The position numbers and the translations under genes are program-made. This document shows, piece by piece, positions 46,963 through 56,089 of a stretch of DNA of 64,000 bases. This DNA is from Arthrobacter sp. S41. Lineage in GTDB: Bacteria; Actinomycetota; Actinomycetes; Actinomycetales; Micrococcaceae. Numbering within the stretch: position 1 is the stretch's first letter; every line of letters starts with the position of its first letter. The DNA lies in the NCBI RefSeq assembly GCF_004320535.1, contig NZ_SIHY01000003.1, forward strand, positions 124,001 to 188,000, written 5' to 3'. The notes beneath the pieces are model-generated. The model ran no database searches and had not been told where the DNA came from. It worked only from the letters and a program-made list of their open reading frames with translations.

Positions 46963-48669
46963 ATGACCGAAACCGCACCGGTCGTCAAGGTAAAGATGAC
47001 GCACCGAGAAATCCTCACCGCCCTCACCGGCATTCTCATGGGCATGTTCGTCTCGATCTTGGCTAATACCGTCGTTTCCAGTTCACTGCCGGTAATCGTT
47101 TCCGATTTGCACGGCAGCCAAACTTCCTACACCTGGGTAGTAACCGCCACCTTGCTGGCAACTACCATCTCTACCCCTATCTGGGGAAAGCTCGCTGACC
47201 TCGGCAACCGTAAGCTGTTGCTGCAGATCTCGCTGGCAATCTTCGTTCTCGCATCAGCGGCTGCCGGCTTCTCGCAGGACACTGCCTTCCTGATTTCCAT
47301 GCGTGTCATCCAGGGTCTTGCCGGTGGTGGCGTTGGCGCCCTGGCACAGATTGTCATGGCCGACTTCCTCTCCCCACGCGAACGTGGCAAGTACATGGGG
47401 CTGTTCGGCGCAGTGATGGCCATCGGTACCGTCGGTGGACCATTGATCGGTGGCTTTGTCACTGACACCATCAACTGGCGCTGGAACTTCTTTATCGCCC
47501 TGCCATTTGCCATCGCTGCAGTCATCCTGATTCAGCGCACCCTGCACCTGCCAGCTGTTGCCAAGCGCAAGGTCAAGATCGACTACTGGGGCATCGTGTT
47601 GCTCTCCGGCGGCGTTTCCTTGCTCTTGATCTGGATGTCGCTGGGCGGCTCCGAATTTGAATGGGCTTCTACCACCAGCTTCCTGATGGTCCTTGGCGCG
47701 ATCGTTCTGATTGCTTCATTCATCATTGTTGAAATCAAGTCTTCAGAACCACTGTTGAACATGTCCCTGTTCAAGAACCGCACCTTCACCTTCGCTGTCA
47801 TTGCCTCGTTGGCTGTTGGCGTGTCAATGTTCGGCACCTCGGTGTTCCTCAGCCAGTACATGATCATGGCTCGTGGTGCCTCAGCCACCATGGCCGGACT
47901 GATGACCTTCCCACTGATGGGCGGCCTGCTGGTGATCTCAACCATCGGTGGCGCAATCATCTCGCGCACCGGTAAGTGGAAAGCACTGGTAGTCACCGGT
48001 TCGGTACTCATCGTCATTGGACTGTTCCTGCTGGGAACCATCCACTACGACACCAACTACGCGGTAGTTGCTTCCTTCATGTTCATCCTTGGCGCCGGTA
48101 TGGGTCTGGTCATGCAGAACATGGTGCTGGTAGTGCAGAACTCGGTGGACATCAAGGAACTGGGTGTTGCTTCTTCCTCGGTGAACTTCTTCCGCACCTT
48201 GGGCGGCACCGCAGGTACCGCAGGTTTGGGTGCCATCTTGGCAGCCACCATCCCGGACATGATCGCTGATCGCCAGGCAGATTTGATGCAGGCCATCGGA
48301 TCGCTCGGCGAAAAGGGCAAGGCCGTGGCAGAGGTTCTCTCCTCGGGCAACCTGCCAACGGTCTCCACCCTGCCAGAGCCGGTACGAGTGATCTTCGAAT
48401 CCATCTATGGTGATGCAGTGCCTTCACTGTTCACCTTCGCAGCTCCGCTGTCCTTGCTCGTTGTTGTCGCCGTATGCCTGATCCCTAATCAGTCACTAAC
48501 CACTCAGAACGCTTCCGAGCGTCTGCAGGAAGTTGAAGCCGAGGCCGCCGTTCTTGGAGCTAGTTCCACCGGCACCAGCAATAACGCTGAGCGCGAGGCT
48601 GAGACAATGGAAGCTGTTGCGGCACACAGCGCAACCTCGCAGTCAGCGCAGAAGTCAGCCGATAGCTAG
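46963..48669 (+). CDS. MFS multidrug exporter, DHA2 (EmrB/QacA) family
   Basis: A 568-residue drug:proton antiporter with about fourteen transmembrane segments. VVSSSLPVIVSDLHGS in helix 1 and WVVTATLLATTISTPIWGKLADLGNRK (read in pieces) are typical of the DHA2 group; motif A is GKLADLGNRK, and GGPLIGGFVTD matches motif C. A C-terminal cytoplasmic tail of about 60 residues is Glu/Ala/Ser-rich. The ATG follows TTTGGAGC. It is co-transcribed with a MarR gene starting ten bases after its stop. The promoter is covered by two TTGA-N6-TCAA palindromes, pointing to substrate-responsive derepression. Confidence 0.92.
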   Translation: MTETAPVVKVKMTHREILTALTGILMGMFVSILANTVVSSSLPVIVSDLHGSQTSYTWVVTATLLATTISTPIWGKLADLGNRKLLLQISLAIFVLASAAAGFSQDTAFLISMRVIQGLAGGGVGALAQIVMADFLSPRERGKYMGLFGAVMAIGTVGGPLIGGFVTDTINWRWNFFIALPFAIAAVILIQRTLHLPAVAKRKVKIDYWGIVLLSGGVSLLLIWMSLGGSEFEWASTTSFLMVLGAIVLIASFIIVEIKSSEPLLNMSLFKNRTFTFAVIASLAVGVSMFGTSVFLSQYMIMARGASATMAGLMTFPLMGGLLVISTIGGAIISRTGKWKALVVTGSVLIVIGLFLLGTIHYDTNYAVVASFMFILGAGMGLVMQNMVLVVQNSVDIKELGVASSSVNFFRTLGGTAGTAGLGAILAATIPDMIADRQADLMQAIGSLGEKGKAVAEVLSSGNLPTVSTLPEPVRVIFESIYGDAVPSLFTFAAPLSLLVVVAVCLIPNQSLTTQNASERLQEVEAEAAVLGASSTGTSNNAEREAETMEAVAAHSATSQSAQKSADS

Positions 48670-48679
48670 GAGTATTCCC

Positions 48680-49156
48680 ATGGATACCACTAGAACGGAT
48701 GACGCAGTCTGTAGCCAGGAGCGCACCGACCGCTATTCGAAGGCCGAACAGGAATTGTTTTCCTTGATTGCCCTCACCTCGCGTTTTAAACGTGAACTAG
48801 CGGTCCGCCTCCATGGTCAGCTGACCCCGGGATATTTGCCGGTACTCGGACTTATTTTGCGCACTGAGCGCATCACCCAATCCGAGATCTGCGAAAAGCT
48901 GTTGATCGATAAGGCCACGCTGTCTCGGATGGTTTCCAAGCTGGAGCAACTTGATCTGATTGTTCGTGAAGTCAATGCCGAGGACCGCAGGGCCTTCGAC
49001 TTGCTACCAACGGAGCACGCAAAAAGTCGTTGGCGTAGCGGCTTTGAGCAATGGCGAGGAGAACTTCGCTCACGTATGACCAACTGGGAAGATGCGGACT
49101 TGGATACGTTGGTTGATCTTCTGGGTAGGTTGAACTCGGAGATTCAGACAATCTAG
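48680..49156 (+). CDS. MarR-family transcriptional regulator
   Basis: A 158-residue winged-helix protein. The ATG at 48680 is eight bases after TAGGAG; the frame is open further upstream into the exporter gene but that is not used. The wing-helix region reads ERITQSEICEKLLIDKATLSRM and the wing EVNAEDRRAFDLLPTEH, close to the MarR DxRxxxxxLT signature. It follows the exporter gene by ten bases and most probably represses the shared promoter at the tandem palindromes. A perfect terminator closes the operon. Confidence 0.9.
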   Translation: MDTTRTDDAVCSQERTDRYSKAEQELFSLIALTSRFKRELAVRLHGQLTPGYLPVLGLILRTERITQSEICEKLLIDKATLSRMVSKLEQLDLIVREVNAEDRRAFDLLPTEHAKSRWRSGFEQWRGELRSRMTNWEDADLDTLVDLLGRLNSEIQTI

Positions 49157-49190
49157 CTGCAAGCCTGCTTCGTCAACAAGATCGGTGCGA

Positions 49191-49235
49191 AGACTCGGGC
49201 ACCACGGGATAAATCCCGTGGTGCCCGAGTCTTTC
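49191..49235. terminator. Intrinsic terminator after the MarR gene
   Basis: A near-perfect 20-bp inverted repeat (49191-49210 with 49213-49232) has a minimal loop, followed by TTTC. Confidence 0.9.
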
Positions 49236-49272
49236 CTGGTCCGAAGCAACTGGCCATGCCTAAACTTCAGCT

Positions 49273-49824
49273 ATGGGAATCAAGAGCAGCAATACCGGCG
49301 CCATCGCCAATGCCACCGGCACCTCGTGGGAACAGTGGAGCGCAACGCTGGAGTCGAAGAACGCAAGCGCACTGACACATAAGGAAATTGCCGAGCTCGC
49401 TTACGCTCACATGTCCGAAACAGTGCAGAACCCAGGCTGGTGGGCGCAGTCCGTAGCAGTAGCCTACGAGCAGCAAATTGGACGGCGTCTACCTGGACAG
49501 GCCCAAGATGGAACCTTCCAAGGTTCGGTCAGCACCACCACCGATGCCGATTTGGACGCTGCACTGGCCAAGTGGGAATCTACCATTGCACACTTAGACA
49601 AATTCAATTCCCAAGCTCTCAGCGACCCCGCCCGTACCAGTAGCTCCGAACGCTGGCGTTACTGGCGTGCGAGTTTTTCCGACGGCACCAAGACCCAAGT
49701 AGACATTGGGCTCAAAGGGGACAAATCCTCGATTGCCATTAACGTTACTAAGGCTAAGACACCAGATCAGTTGTCGGATTGGAAGAGCTTTTGGCGACAA
49801 ATATTGGCCGAATTCAAGAAGTAG
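49273..49824 (+). CDS. DUF4287 domain protein
   Basis: A 183-residue soluble protein. The N-terminal half is DUF4287: ATGTSWEQWSATLESKNA, then LTHKEIAELAY and PGWWAQSVAVAYEQQIGRR, all conserved in the family. The C-terminal half (about 85-180) resembles an SRPBCC/AHSA1-like beta sheet with WRYWRASFSDGTKTQVDI and ends in a helix. Function is unknown. It is a single gene between a terminator and the lysC leader. Confidence 0.83.
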   Translation: MGIKSSNTGAIANATGTSWEQWSATLESKNASALTHKEIAELAYAHMSETVQNPGWWAQSVAVAYEQQIGRRLPGQAQDGTFQGSVSTTTDADLDAALAKWESTIAHLDKFNSQALSDPARTSSSERWRYWRASFSDGTKTQVDIGLKGDKSSIAINVTKAKTPDQLSDWKSFWRQILAEFKK

Positions 49825-50029
49825 TCAGCGATTTTCAACAACAGCTGTGAAAGTTTCTAGGCAATATGACCAATGTTTACCGTCACAAGTAGGTGAACTT
49901 GGCCTGCAACTGACACAATATTTATTTGGTAGATGTCTTGCGCTGTGCCATGGACTAGAAACCTGAACGTTTCTACCCGTGCAGCACCAACGCCGAGACA
50001 TAGCTTTCAAACAGGTGGAGTGAGTGCCC

Positions 50030-51316
50030 ATGGGCCTAATTGTTCAAAAATTTGGCGGTTCGTCCGTATCGGATGCCGACGGCATCAAGCGTGTGGCGCG
50101 TCGAATTATTGAAACCAAGTCCCAGGGTCACGATGTCGTAGTTGTCGTCTCCGCGATGGGTGACACCACCGACGACCTGCTGGATCTGGCGGGTCAGCTC
50201 ACCGATGATGCACCTGCACGAGAAATGGACATGCTGCTCTCCGCCGGAGAACGCATCTCGATGTCTTTGCTCGCTATGGCCATCAACCAGTTTGGTGAGC
50301 AAGCTGCTTCCTTCACCGGATCCCAGGCCGGTCTGATTACTGACTCATCCCACGGTAAAGCACGCATCATGGAGGTCTCTCCACAGCGTGTGCGTAAGGC
50401 CATTGACCGCGGCTTCATCGCGATTGTTGCTGGCTTCCAAGGCATGAGCAAGGAATCCAACAACATCACCACCATGGGTCGCGGTGGTTCTGATACCACC
50501 GCAGTGGCATTGGCTGCAGCCCTCGGCGCCGACGTCTGCGAAATCTACACCGACGTTGACGGCATTTACACCGCTGACCCACGCGTGGTCGCCTCAGCTA
50601 AAAAGATTGAAAAAATCACCAGCGAAGAAATGCTGGAAATGGCCGCTAGCGGCTCAAAGATTCTGCACCTACGTTGTGTGGAGTACGCGCGACGCTTTGG
50701 TGTGCCGCTGCATGTGCGTTCTTCATTCAGCACTCACGAGGGCACTTGGGTGCTCCCGAACCCCGACGACAAAATCAAAATTCAAGAGGGAGAACCCTTG
50801 GAACAGCCAATCATCTCAGGTGTCGCCCACGACCACTCCGAAGCCAAGGTCACCGTTATCGGCGTGCCAGATATCCCTGGCAAAGCAGCCCAGATTTTCG
50901 GTGTCATCGCCGCAGCTCAGGCCAATATCGACATGATCGTGCAGAACATTTCGACTCGCGGCTCGGGCAAGACCGATATCTCCTTCACCCTGCCAATGAC
51001 TGAAACCAAGAACGTATTGGGCGCGCTCACCACCGCTCAGGGCGAGATCGGTTTTGAAGACATTGAGCACAACGACGAGGTCGGCAAGCTGTCGCTGATC
51101 GGTGCCGGCATGCGCTCGAACCCAGGTGTCTCCTTCACCTTCTTCGAAGCCCTGCACACCGCAGGCGTGAACGTGGATATGATCTCCACTTCAGAAATCC
51201 GCATCTCTGTGGTCACCGACGCTGACAAGCTTAATGACGCTGTGCGTGCCATCCATACCGCTTTTGATTTGGATACCGACGTAGAAGCTACCGTTTACGG
51301 CGGCACCGGACGCTAA
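50030..51316 (+). CDS. lysC: Aspartate kinase (alpha subunit)
   Basis: A 428-residue enzyme that phosphorylates aspartate, the first step to lysine, threonine, methionine and diaminopimelate. VQKFGGSSV at about 5-13 is the kinase signature, followed by VVVSAMGDTTDDLL and TTMGRGGSDTTAVALAA. Two ACT domains at the C-terminus (HSEAKVTVIGVPDIPGKAA, then GKLSLIGAGMRSNPGVS) mediate feedback inhibition. The ATG at 50030 is nine bases after GGAG; the upstream GTG at 50024 is too close. An in-frame internal start gives a separate beta subunit. No asd gene follows before the terminator, unlike in corynebacteria. Confidence 0.96.
   Translation: MGLIVQKFGGSSVSDADGIKRVARRIIETKSQGHDVVVVVSAMGDTTDDLLDLAGQLTDDAPAREMDMLLSAGERISMSLLAMAINQFGEQAASFTGSQAGLITDSSHGKARIMEVSPQRVRKAIDRGFIAIVAGFQGMSKESNNITTMGRGGSDTTAVALAAALGADVCEIYTDVDGIYTADPRVVASAKKIEKITSEEMLEMAASGSKILHLRCVEYARRFGVPLHVRSSFSTHEGTWVLPNPDDKIKIQEGEPLEQPIISGVAHDHSEAKVTVIGVPDIPGKAAQIFGVIAAAQANIDMIVQNISTRGSGKTDISFTLPMTETKNVLGALTTAQGEIGFEDIEHNDEVGKLSLIGAGMRSNPGVSFTFFEALHTAGVNVDMISTSEIRISVVTDADKLNDAVRAIHTAFDLDTDVEATVYGGTGR
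50798..51316 (+). CDS. Aspartate kinase beta subunit from an internal start (predicted)
   Basis: An in-frame TTG at 50798 lies five bases after AGAGGGAG and would give a 172-residue protein made of the two ACT domains. In Corynebacterium glutamicum the beta subunit is also 172 residues and starts at the same point in the alignment, before GVA.D.SEAKV. Heterotetramers of alpha and beta then sense lysine plus threonine. The position is well supported; initiation at TTG is inferred. Confidence 0.6.
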   Translation: MEQPIISGVAHDHSEAKVTVIGVPDIPGKAAQIFGVIAAAQANIDMIVQNISTRGSGKTDISFTLPMTETKNVLGALTTAQGEIGFEDIEHNDEVGKLSLIGAGMRSNPGVSFTFFEALHTAGVNVDMISTSEIRISVVTDADKLNDAVRAIHTAFDLDTDVEATVYGGTGR

Positions 51317-51329
51317 GTCCGCTCTACCC

Positions 51330-51381
51330 AAGATCAGGCCGGTGTCTGCTGAATTTTCAGCGGACACCGGCCTGATCTTTT
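51330..51381. terminator. Intrinsic terminator after lysC
   Basis: A 17-bp perfect stem (51330-51346 with 51363-51379), extended by an inner TGCTGAA/TTCAGC-type stem, ends in TTTT. It lies between lysC and the convergent phoD. Confidence 0.92.
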
Positions 51382-51396
51382 GAGCGGATATTTCGA

Positions 51397-53007
51397 TTAC
51401 TTGGCTGGTTCCAAAGTTTTGGAGTAGACAGTTTCGCCCAACCCGTTGCGCAGGCTGACGGTAAACATGTCTTGATCATCCAGATCAACATGTCCAAAGA
51501 ACTGGCTCTTGCCATCGCGAGGTGACTGGTTAGCGACGGTACCGGCCAGAGCGAAGTCCACCTTCGGCCCAAAAGTTCCGTCCATCTTGTTAGGGCCGAA
51601 GGAACCGGCGTTAACCGGGCCGGCAACAAATTCCCAGAACTCGTTAAAGTCGCTGAAGGCCGCTCGCTCAGGCGAGTAGTGGTGTGCCGCGCAGTAGTGC
51701 ACATCCGCGGTCAGGAAGACGACGTTCTTGATGTCACGGTCTTTAATGGCTTTGAGCAGTCGCGCCAATTCCAGTTCTCGACCCAACGGGGCACCGTGAT
51801 CAGCGTTAGCAATGGATTCTTGTGCCTTGCCGTCAGGAACGATGATGCCCAGAGGCAGATCATTGAGGATGACTTTCCAGGTCGCCTTGGACTGGCTTAG
51901 CCCGTCGACCAACCAGCTCAGCTGTTTTTCACCGAGGATCGCAGTTTCCTTTGACTCCATGCCAGCGGTGTTCTCTGACTTGAAGGTGCGCATATCCAAT
52001 GCGAACAAGTCCAAGGCCGGACCGCGGGAAATCTTGCGGTAAATTCGTGCAGCTTCAAAACCGGTGCCACCGCGCAAAGCACGAGGATCAGCGATGGGCT
52101 GATATTCCTGCCACGCTTGGCGTCCTCGGGATGCCAAGGTATTGATATCACGCACGGTGTAACGCTCATCAGTGATGGTCTCCCCCGGCCACCAGTTGTT
52201 GTGCGTTTCATGGTCATCCCACTGCGCGATGACAGGGACTTGTGCATACATCGCCCGCACGTTAGCGTCCATCATGTTGTAGCGGTGGCGCCCACGGTAT
52301 TCGGCCAAAGTTTCGGCAACCTTGGAAACTTCTTCAGTCACTAGGTTGCGCCAAATCTGGCCATCGGCTTCTTTAACCTCGGCAAGGATCGGACCGTCAG
52401 CGTAGATCGTGTCACCACTGTGCACAAAGAAGTCAGGCTTGGTGGCGTGCATCGCGGCGTAGGCACGCATGCCTCCGATTTCCTCATTGATGCCCCAGCC
52501 CTGACCGGCGGTGTCGCCCGACCAAACGAAGCTTTGCGCTCGGGCAGCCTCATGGTTGCGGCGGCCGTTGAGGGATGGTGCGGTGCTAAACCAGCCCTGT
52601 TCGGTTTCACCTACGGTTCCGTTCTCATCTTCAAAACCGATGCTTACCGAGAAGCGTGTTCCAGCTGGCAGATGGGCGGCACTGATTTTTGCGGTGAAGT
52701 CGCTCGCCTCGGTAGCCTGGGCACCTCTTAGGGTGCGGGCGAAGGATCCCCGACCGCGAATGATCTGTCCGGTTTCATCCACGGCACGCAACTGTGCGCG
52801 CAGTCGGCCTTCACCAGAACTGCGGGCCCAGAGTACCGCGCTGTTGGTGGAAACGTCACCCATGGAGAAACCACTGGTGAGTCCCAAACGTGAACGGACC
52901 AAGCGTGGGCTGCTAGAGGCCAGAGCGGCACCGGTGGGCCCAACGAGGCCTAGGGCTCCTGCGCCCAAGGCGCCGGTCAGCAAATTTCGACGCGAAATAT
53001 TAGTCAT
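51397..53007 (-). CDS. phoD: Alkaline phosphatase D (PhoD family), Tat-exported
   Basis: A 536-residue secreted phosphodiesterase/phosphomonoesterase. The N-terminus carries a Tat signal: SRRNLL, a hydrophobic core, cleavage near ALA. An Ig-like N domain (about 35-145) precedes the metallophosphatase domain with FVWSGDTAGQ, PDFFVHSGDTIYADG, QWDDHETHNNW and VFLTADVHYCAAHHY, all metal-ligand motifs of PhoD (calcium/iron dependent). It should release phosphate from organic esters outside the cell. No Pho box was identified. It is a single gene convergent with lysC. Confidence 0.93.
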   Translation of the reverse strand: MTNISRRNLLTGALGAGALGLVGPTGAALASSSPRLVRSRLGLTSGFSMGDVSTNSAVLWARSSGEGRLRAQLRAVDETGQIIRGRGSFARTLRGAQATEASDFTAKISAAHLPAGTRFSVSIGFEDENGTVGETEQGWFSTAPSLNGRRNHEAARAQSFVWSGDTAGQGWGINEEIGGMRAYAAMHATKPDFFVHSGDTIYADGPILAEVKEADGQIWRNLVTEEVSKVAETLAEYRGRHRYNMMDANVRAMYAQVPVIAQWDDHETHNNWWPGETITDERYTVRDINTLASRGRQAWQEYQPIADPRALRGGTGFEAARIYRKISRGPALDLFALDMRTFKSENTAGMESKETAILGEKQLSWLVDGLSQSKATWKVILNDLPLGIIVPDGKAQESIANADHGAPLGRELELARLLKAIKDRDIKNVVFLTADVHYCAAHHYSPERAAFSDFNEFWEFVAGPVNAGSFGPNKMDGTFGPKVDFALAGTVANQSPRDGKSQFFGHVDLDDQDMFTVSLRNGLGETVYSKTLEPAK

Positions 53008-53447
53008 GGAATTCAGTGTTCATGACTAATTCAGCCGCTTCCTTGAGCTGAGATGAATACAAAGAGAAATTATCCTAGCGACCGCTGCACCGAAAACTCG
53101 CTGGGCTAGATCGCTTGAAAGCACCTTCTTCAAATGCCAAGCTCACATGGTGTCACAGCTTGTATTGAATGGGCCCCTACTCCGAGAATTCTATCCGGCG
53201 GGGTGTACGGGAAATCAAAACTTTTGAGAATTCGCAGTCATGAAATCATCACGAGTCAGATCGACGCCTGTCCCGTAAGACGACCGGCTCACGGGACTCT
53301 CCAAAATGGCATTCCGGGCACACCCCTCACGGCGCTGTTTCAGCGGTGAAGCAGTGCACTTGCCGGTTAGACGCTCATTGAAGTTCGGCGTCATTGGAGG
53401 TGGTCCGAAGTCACTCTGCCTGCTGGTCACATGCGACAATTCAATGC
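53008..53447. other. 440-bp gap upstream of a small accessory cluster
   Basis: It contains several overlapping short frames on both strands, none protein-like. A 7-bp inverted repeat, GTCCCGT/ACGGGAC (53270-53276 with 53291-53297), is present but not flanked by a transposase fragment. The phoD promoter should be at its left end. I see nothing else. Confidence 0.45.
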
Positions 53448-53972
53448 ATGGATACGCTAGCTTCGCTGCATCGTGCCACTCGCTCATCAGCAAATGGAAT
53501 CGTTGAACTTCGCGACTCTTTAGCTCTTTGGCAACAGGAACAGTCGATTCAGCAATGGTCACCAGGAGAACTCCCCGTTAGCGACGTTGCAGAACAAATC
53601 AGCCTTGCTGAATGGTGGATTCGCACCGACGCACAAGATGTCACAGCCGCCGTACGCCTAACAAATACTGACGACCTCATTTGGCCTGACCGCAATCCAG
53701 CTGCGGCATATATCCACGGCCTGATGGTTGATCGTTCTCTATCCGGGCAAAGGATTGGTCAGGCTATCTTGAAATGGGCGGAAGAAAAAATTCGAGGCAG
53801 CGGTCGCGCTGTTGCCCGACTGGACTGCGTCGCAACAAACGACAATCTACGTAGATACTATGAAGGGCTCGGTTACCGCGAACGCGGAATCATTGAATTC
53901 GGGCCTGACTCGACATGGCATCCGGTACTCAGATTCGAGAAGGACATTATTTCAGTACAGAACGTGGACTAG
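53448..53972 (+). CDS. GNAT-family N-acetyltransferase
   Basis: A 174-residue GCN5-fold enzyme. The ATG at 53448 is the first good start; the frame runs upstream to 53394 with unconvincing residues. AAYIHGLMVDRSLSGQRIGQAIL is the acetyl-CoA binding strand and loop (Q-R-I-G-Q type), followed by LDCVATNDNLRRYYEGLGY, the conserved C-terminal helix and YxxxGY motif. Substrate unknown. It opens a group of three small same-strand genes with loose spacing that looks like accessory DNA. Confidence 0.82.
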   Translation: MDTLASLHRATRSSANGIVELRDSLALWQQEQSIQQWSPGELPVSDVAEQISLAEWWIRTDAQDVTAAVRLTNTDDLIWPDRNPAAAYIHGLMVDRSLSGQRIGQAILKWAEEKIRGSGRAVARLDCVATNDNLRRYYEGLGYRERGIIEFGPDSTWHPVLRFEKDIISVQNVD

Positions 53973-54077
53973 ATGCTCGGTGATTTACGGAATCCCGCGG
54001 AGCATTTATCCTGCGAGGCTAGTCGACGAACTGGTTCAATCAAGGTTTCCGGTGCGCGTATCTGGCAGGATTCTGTC

Positions 54078-54533
54078 ATGGATAACAACTACCCAGCCAT
54101 CCCATTTCGTCCCGAACCACGCGACTTCCCGGGGCACCTGATGCCACTGTCCGTGCCAGAGGGGTTACGTCTCGAGCTCAGCCGCTCAAAGAGCGTTGAA
54201 GGCCAAGAAGAAAAGTTTGAAGAATGGATGTCCGTTCTCAACGATAGATACGATGAGTGCCTCGCATCAATACCTGCTCAACGTGCAGTTTTTGAAGCGA
54301 CCTTCCGCCATGAGGAAGCTGATGGTTCAGCATGGATGTATCACCTGAGCCTCACGGGAACCGAGGGGTCTGGTCTCGATGAGGAGCACGCTATTGATGC
54401 GACCCACGCAGGATACAGTCGCCAAGTTAAGCAGCCAGGTTGGGAAGAGCTAACACCGAAGTTCATGCTAACCCCAGAGCATCTTCGTTCCGCGATGCTC
54501 AGCTGGGCAAAAAGCGGGGAGGAGCCAAAGTAG
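54078..54533 (+). CDS. DUF6176 family protein
   Basis: A protein of about 150 residues. GLRLELSRSKSVEGQEEKFEEW near residue 30 and the later FEATFRHEEADGSAWMYHL with IDATHAGY fit the DUF6176 family, small ferredoxin-like alpha/beta proteins of unknown function. The ATG at 54078 is chosen; the frame opens at 53973, immediately after the preceding GNAT stop, but that stretch does not look coded. The ribosome site is weak. Its role beside GNAT and kinase genes is unknown. Confidence 0.65.
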   Translation: MDNNYPAIPFRPEPRDFPGHLMPLSVPEGLRLELSRSKSVEGQEEKFEEWMSVLNDRYDECLASIPAQRAVFEATFRHEEADGSAWMYHLSLTGTEGSGLDEEHAIDATHAGYSRQVKQPGWEELTPKFMLTPEHLRSAMLSWAKSGEEPK

Positions 54534-54598
54534 GGTTTCGTTCATTGCACTCGGCTCTCAGCGCATCCGTAATCCGGCACTTATCTTCAGCTGATTTC

Positions 54599-55273
54599 AT
54601 GGAAAATGAGTCCATGAAGAAGTTCATGAAGTCATTGGCAGAAAGAGTTCTCGACAACGTCGGGCCAGGACGCAGACTAGTGGCGATCGACGGTGTGGAC
54701 GGCAGCGGCAAAACATCTTTCGCAGCTAACCTCATAGCGGAGATCAATGAACGGCCTGTCATCATCATCCACGTAGACAATTTTCTGAATCCAGCTTCAA
54801 TCCGTCATGCCCGGGGGCGCTCCTCCCCCAAAGGCTTCTGGGAAGACACCTATGACTATCATTCGTTGATAGACCACGTGTTAGAACCACTCAAGGCCAA
54901 CGGCAACGGACAGTATTCGCCGGCTTCATACGACGTTCAAATGGACAAGTTCAGGTTGGCTGACAAGGCACTGGCCCCATCAAATGCACTCATCATAGTT
55001 GAAGGCATGTTCCTCCACCGTGACGAACTAGTTTCACACTGGGATTGCTCAATGTTCCTCGACGTCCCATTCATAGAAACTGCCGCTCGGATGGCAGTTC
55101 GCAACGGCAGCAATCCAGACCCCGAGCATCCAACGATGAATCGATACGTCGGCGGCCAGCGACAGTACTTCGAAGCCGCCAAACCGTGGGAACGCGCCAC
55201 CTTCATCATTGACAACACTGATTACTTGTCTCCGAAGCTTATTGATGCCGGATCAGTTTCAGCTACGCGCTAG
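54599..55273 (+). CDS. Uridine-kinase-like P-loop phosphotransferase
   Basis: A 224-residue protein of the uridine/pantothenate kinase-like family. Walker A is AIDGVDGSGKTSF near residue 30. IIHVDNFLNPASIRHARGR is the base/sugar-binding loop, DTYDYHSLIDHVL follows, and IIVEGMFLHRDEL matches the EG motif of uridine kinases. Arg-rich lid residues appear later. The ATG at 54599 or 54614 is possible. Many actinobacteria carry such paralogues with unknown substrate. It ends the small accessory cluster. Confidence 0.8.
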   Translation: MENESMKKFMKSLAERVLDNVGPGRRLVAIDGVDGSGKTSFAANLIAEINERPVIIIHVDNFLNPASIRHARGRSSPKGFWEDTYDYHSLIDHVLEPLKANGNGQYSPASYDVQMDKFRLADKALAPSNALIIVEGMFLHRDELVSHWDCSMFLDVPFIETAARMAVRNGSNPDPEHPTMNRYVGGQRQYFEAAKPWERATFIIDNTDYLSPKLIDAGSVSATR

Positions 55274-55414
55274 AGGATTCGCACTACGGACAGTTCAGTT
55301 ACGCTGAGTGCTAACCTGACCCTCAACATCTAGTATTCAGATCAGCCAAAGGCAGGATTGCCTTGTTAGCGGCAACCGTCATCACGTATCTGGGACGCTA
55401 CCTAATCCACGTTT

Positions 55415-56089
55415 CTAGCGTGCCACGTAGCGATGCTCGGGACGGCCTCGGGTCCCGTAGCCCAACTGCAGCTCCAAGGATTCGTTGGCTACCAGGGCAG
55501 CGAGATAACGCTGGGCAGTAGCTCGTGCAACGCCTACGGCTTCTGCCACCTCGGCCACACTCATTGGTTCAGCTGCTTCCTTCACGCAGTTGAGCACCGC
55601 CTGTTCGGTGGGAGCAGCACCCACACTCGGGGCTGTTTCTTCACTGCCTTGCAAGGCTCTGAAGAGTCGGTCAACACCCTGCTGATTAAATTCAGTCACA
55701 CCGGTGAGTTGACGTCGATACCGTGCCCACCCTTTGAGTTTGGCGCTCAAAGTTTTAGCGTCAAAAGGCTTGATAATAAATGCCAGGGCGCCGTGCCGAA
55801 TGGCTTTGTCAATGTTTTTTGGCTCGGTGGCCGCCGAGATCATGATGGCATCTACGTCCAGTTCACGCAGCAGCTCAATGCCACTGACATGTGGCAAGTA
55901 CAGGTCCAAGAGTAACAAGTCAGGCTTAAGCGTAGTGACAAGTTTGGGTACCGTGCGCGGGTCTTGGACTGGTTCCAAAGCTTGGAAACCCGGAATGGAA
56001 TTGACCATCTCTGCGTGGAGGGCACCTACACGAAAGTCGTCATCGACGATCATGACTTGATAGTTTCCATTGGCGTTTTCGCTCATCAC
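55415..56089 (-). CDS. citB: Response regulator of the CitB/DcuR family
   Basis: A 224-residue regulator. The receiver domain has VMIVDDDFRVG, phospho-acceptor Asp in LLLLDLYLPHVSG near residue 62, and IIKPF with the conserved Lys. The C-terminal DNA-binding part contains a helix-turn-helix (MSVAEVAEAVGVARATAQRYL) of the CitB/DpiA type and ends with GYGTRGRPEHRY. Its start codon overlaps the stop of the kinase gene by one base (TGATG), so they are translationally coupled. It most likely activates the divergent citrate transporter gene. Confidence 0.9.
   Translation of the reverse strand: MMSENANGNYQVMIVDDDFRVGALHAEMVNSIPGFQALEPVQDPRTVPKLVTTLKPDLLLLDLYLPHVSGIELLRELDVDAIMISAATEPKNIDKAIRHGALAFIIKPFDAKTLSAKLKGWARYRRQLTGVTEFNQQGVDRLFRALQGSEETAPSVGAAPTEQAVLNCVKEAAEPMSVAEVAEAVGVARATAQRYLAALVANESLELQLGYGTRGRPEHRYVAR

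Noticed and set aside
49853-49962. 8-bp inverted repeat GTTTCTAG/CTAGAAAC about 95 bp apart in the lysC leader, considered as a lysine riboswitch
   Set aside because: The conserved lysine riboswitch core is absent and riboswitches of this class are not expected in this phylum; the repeat is short enough to be chance.
53270-53297. GTCCCGT/ACGGGAC repeat resembling some insertion-sequence ends
   Set aside because: No partner end, transposase fragment or target duplication is visible.
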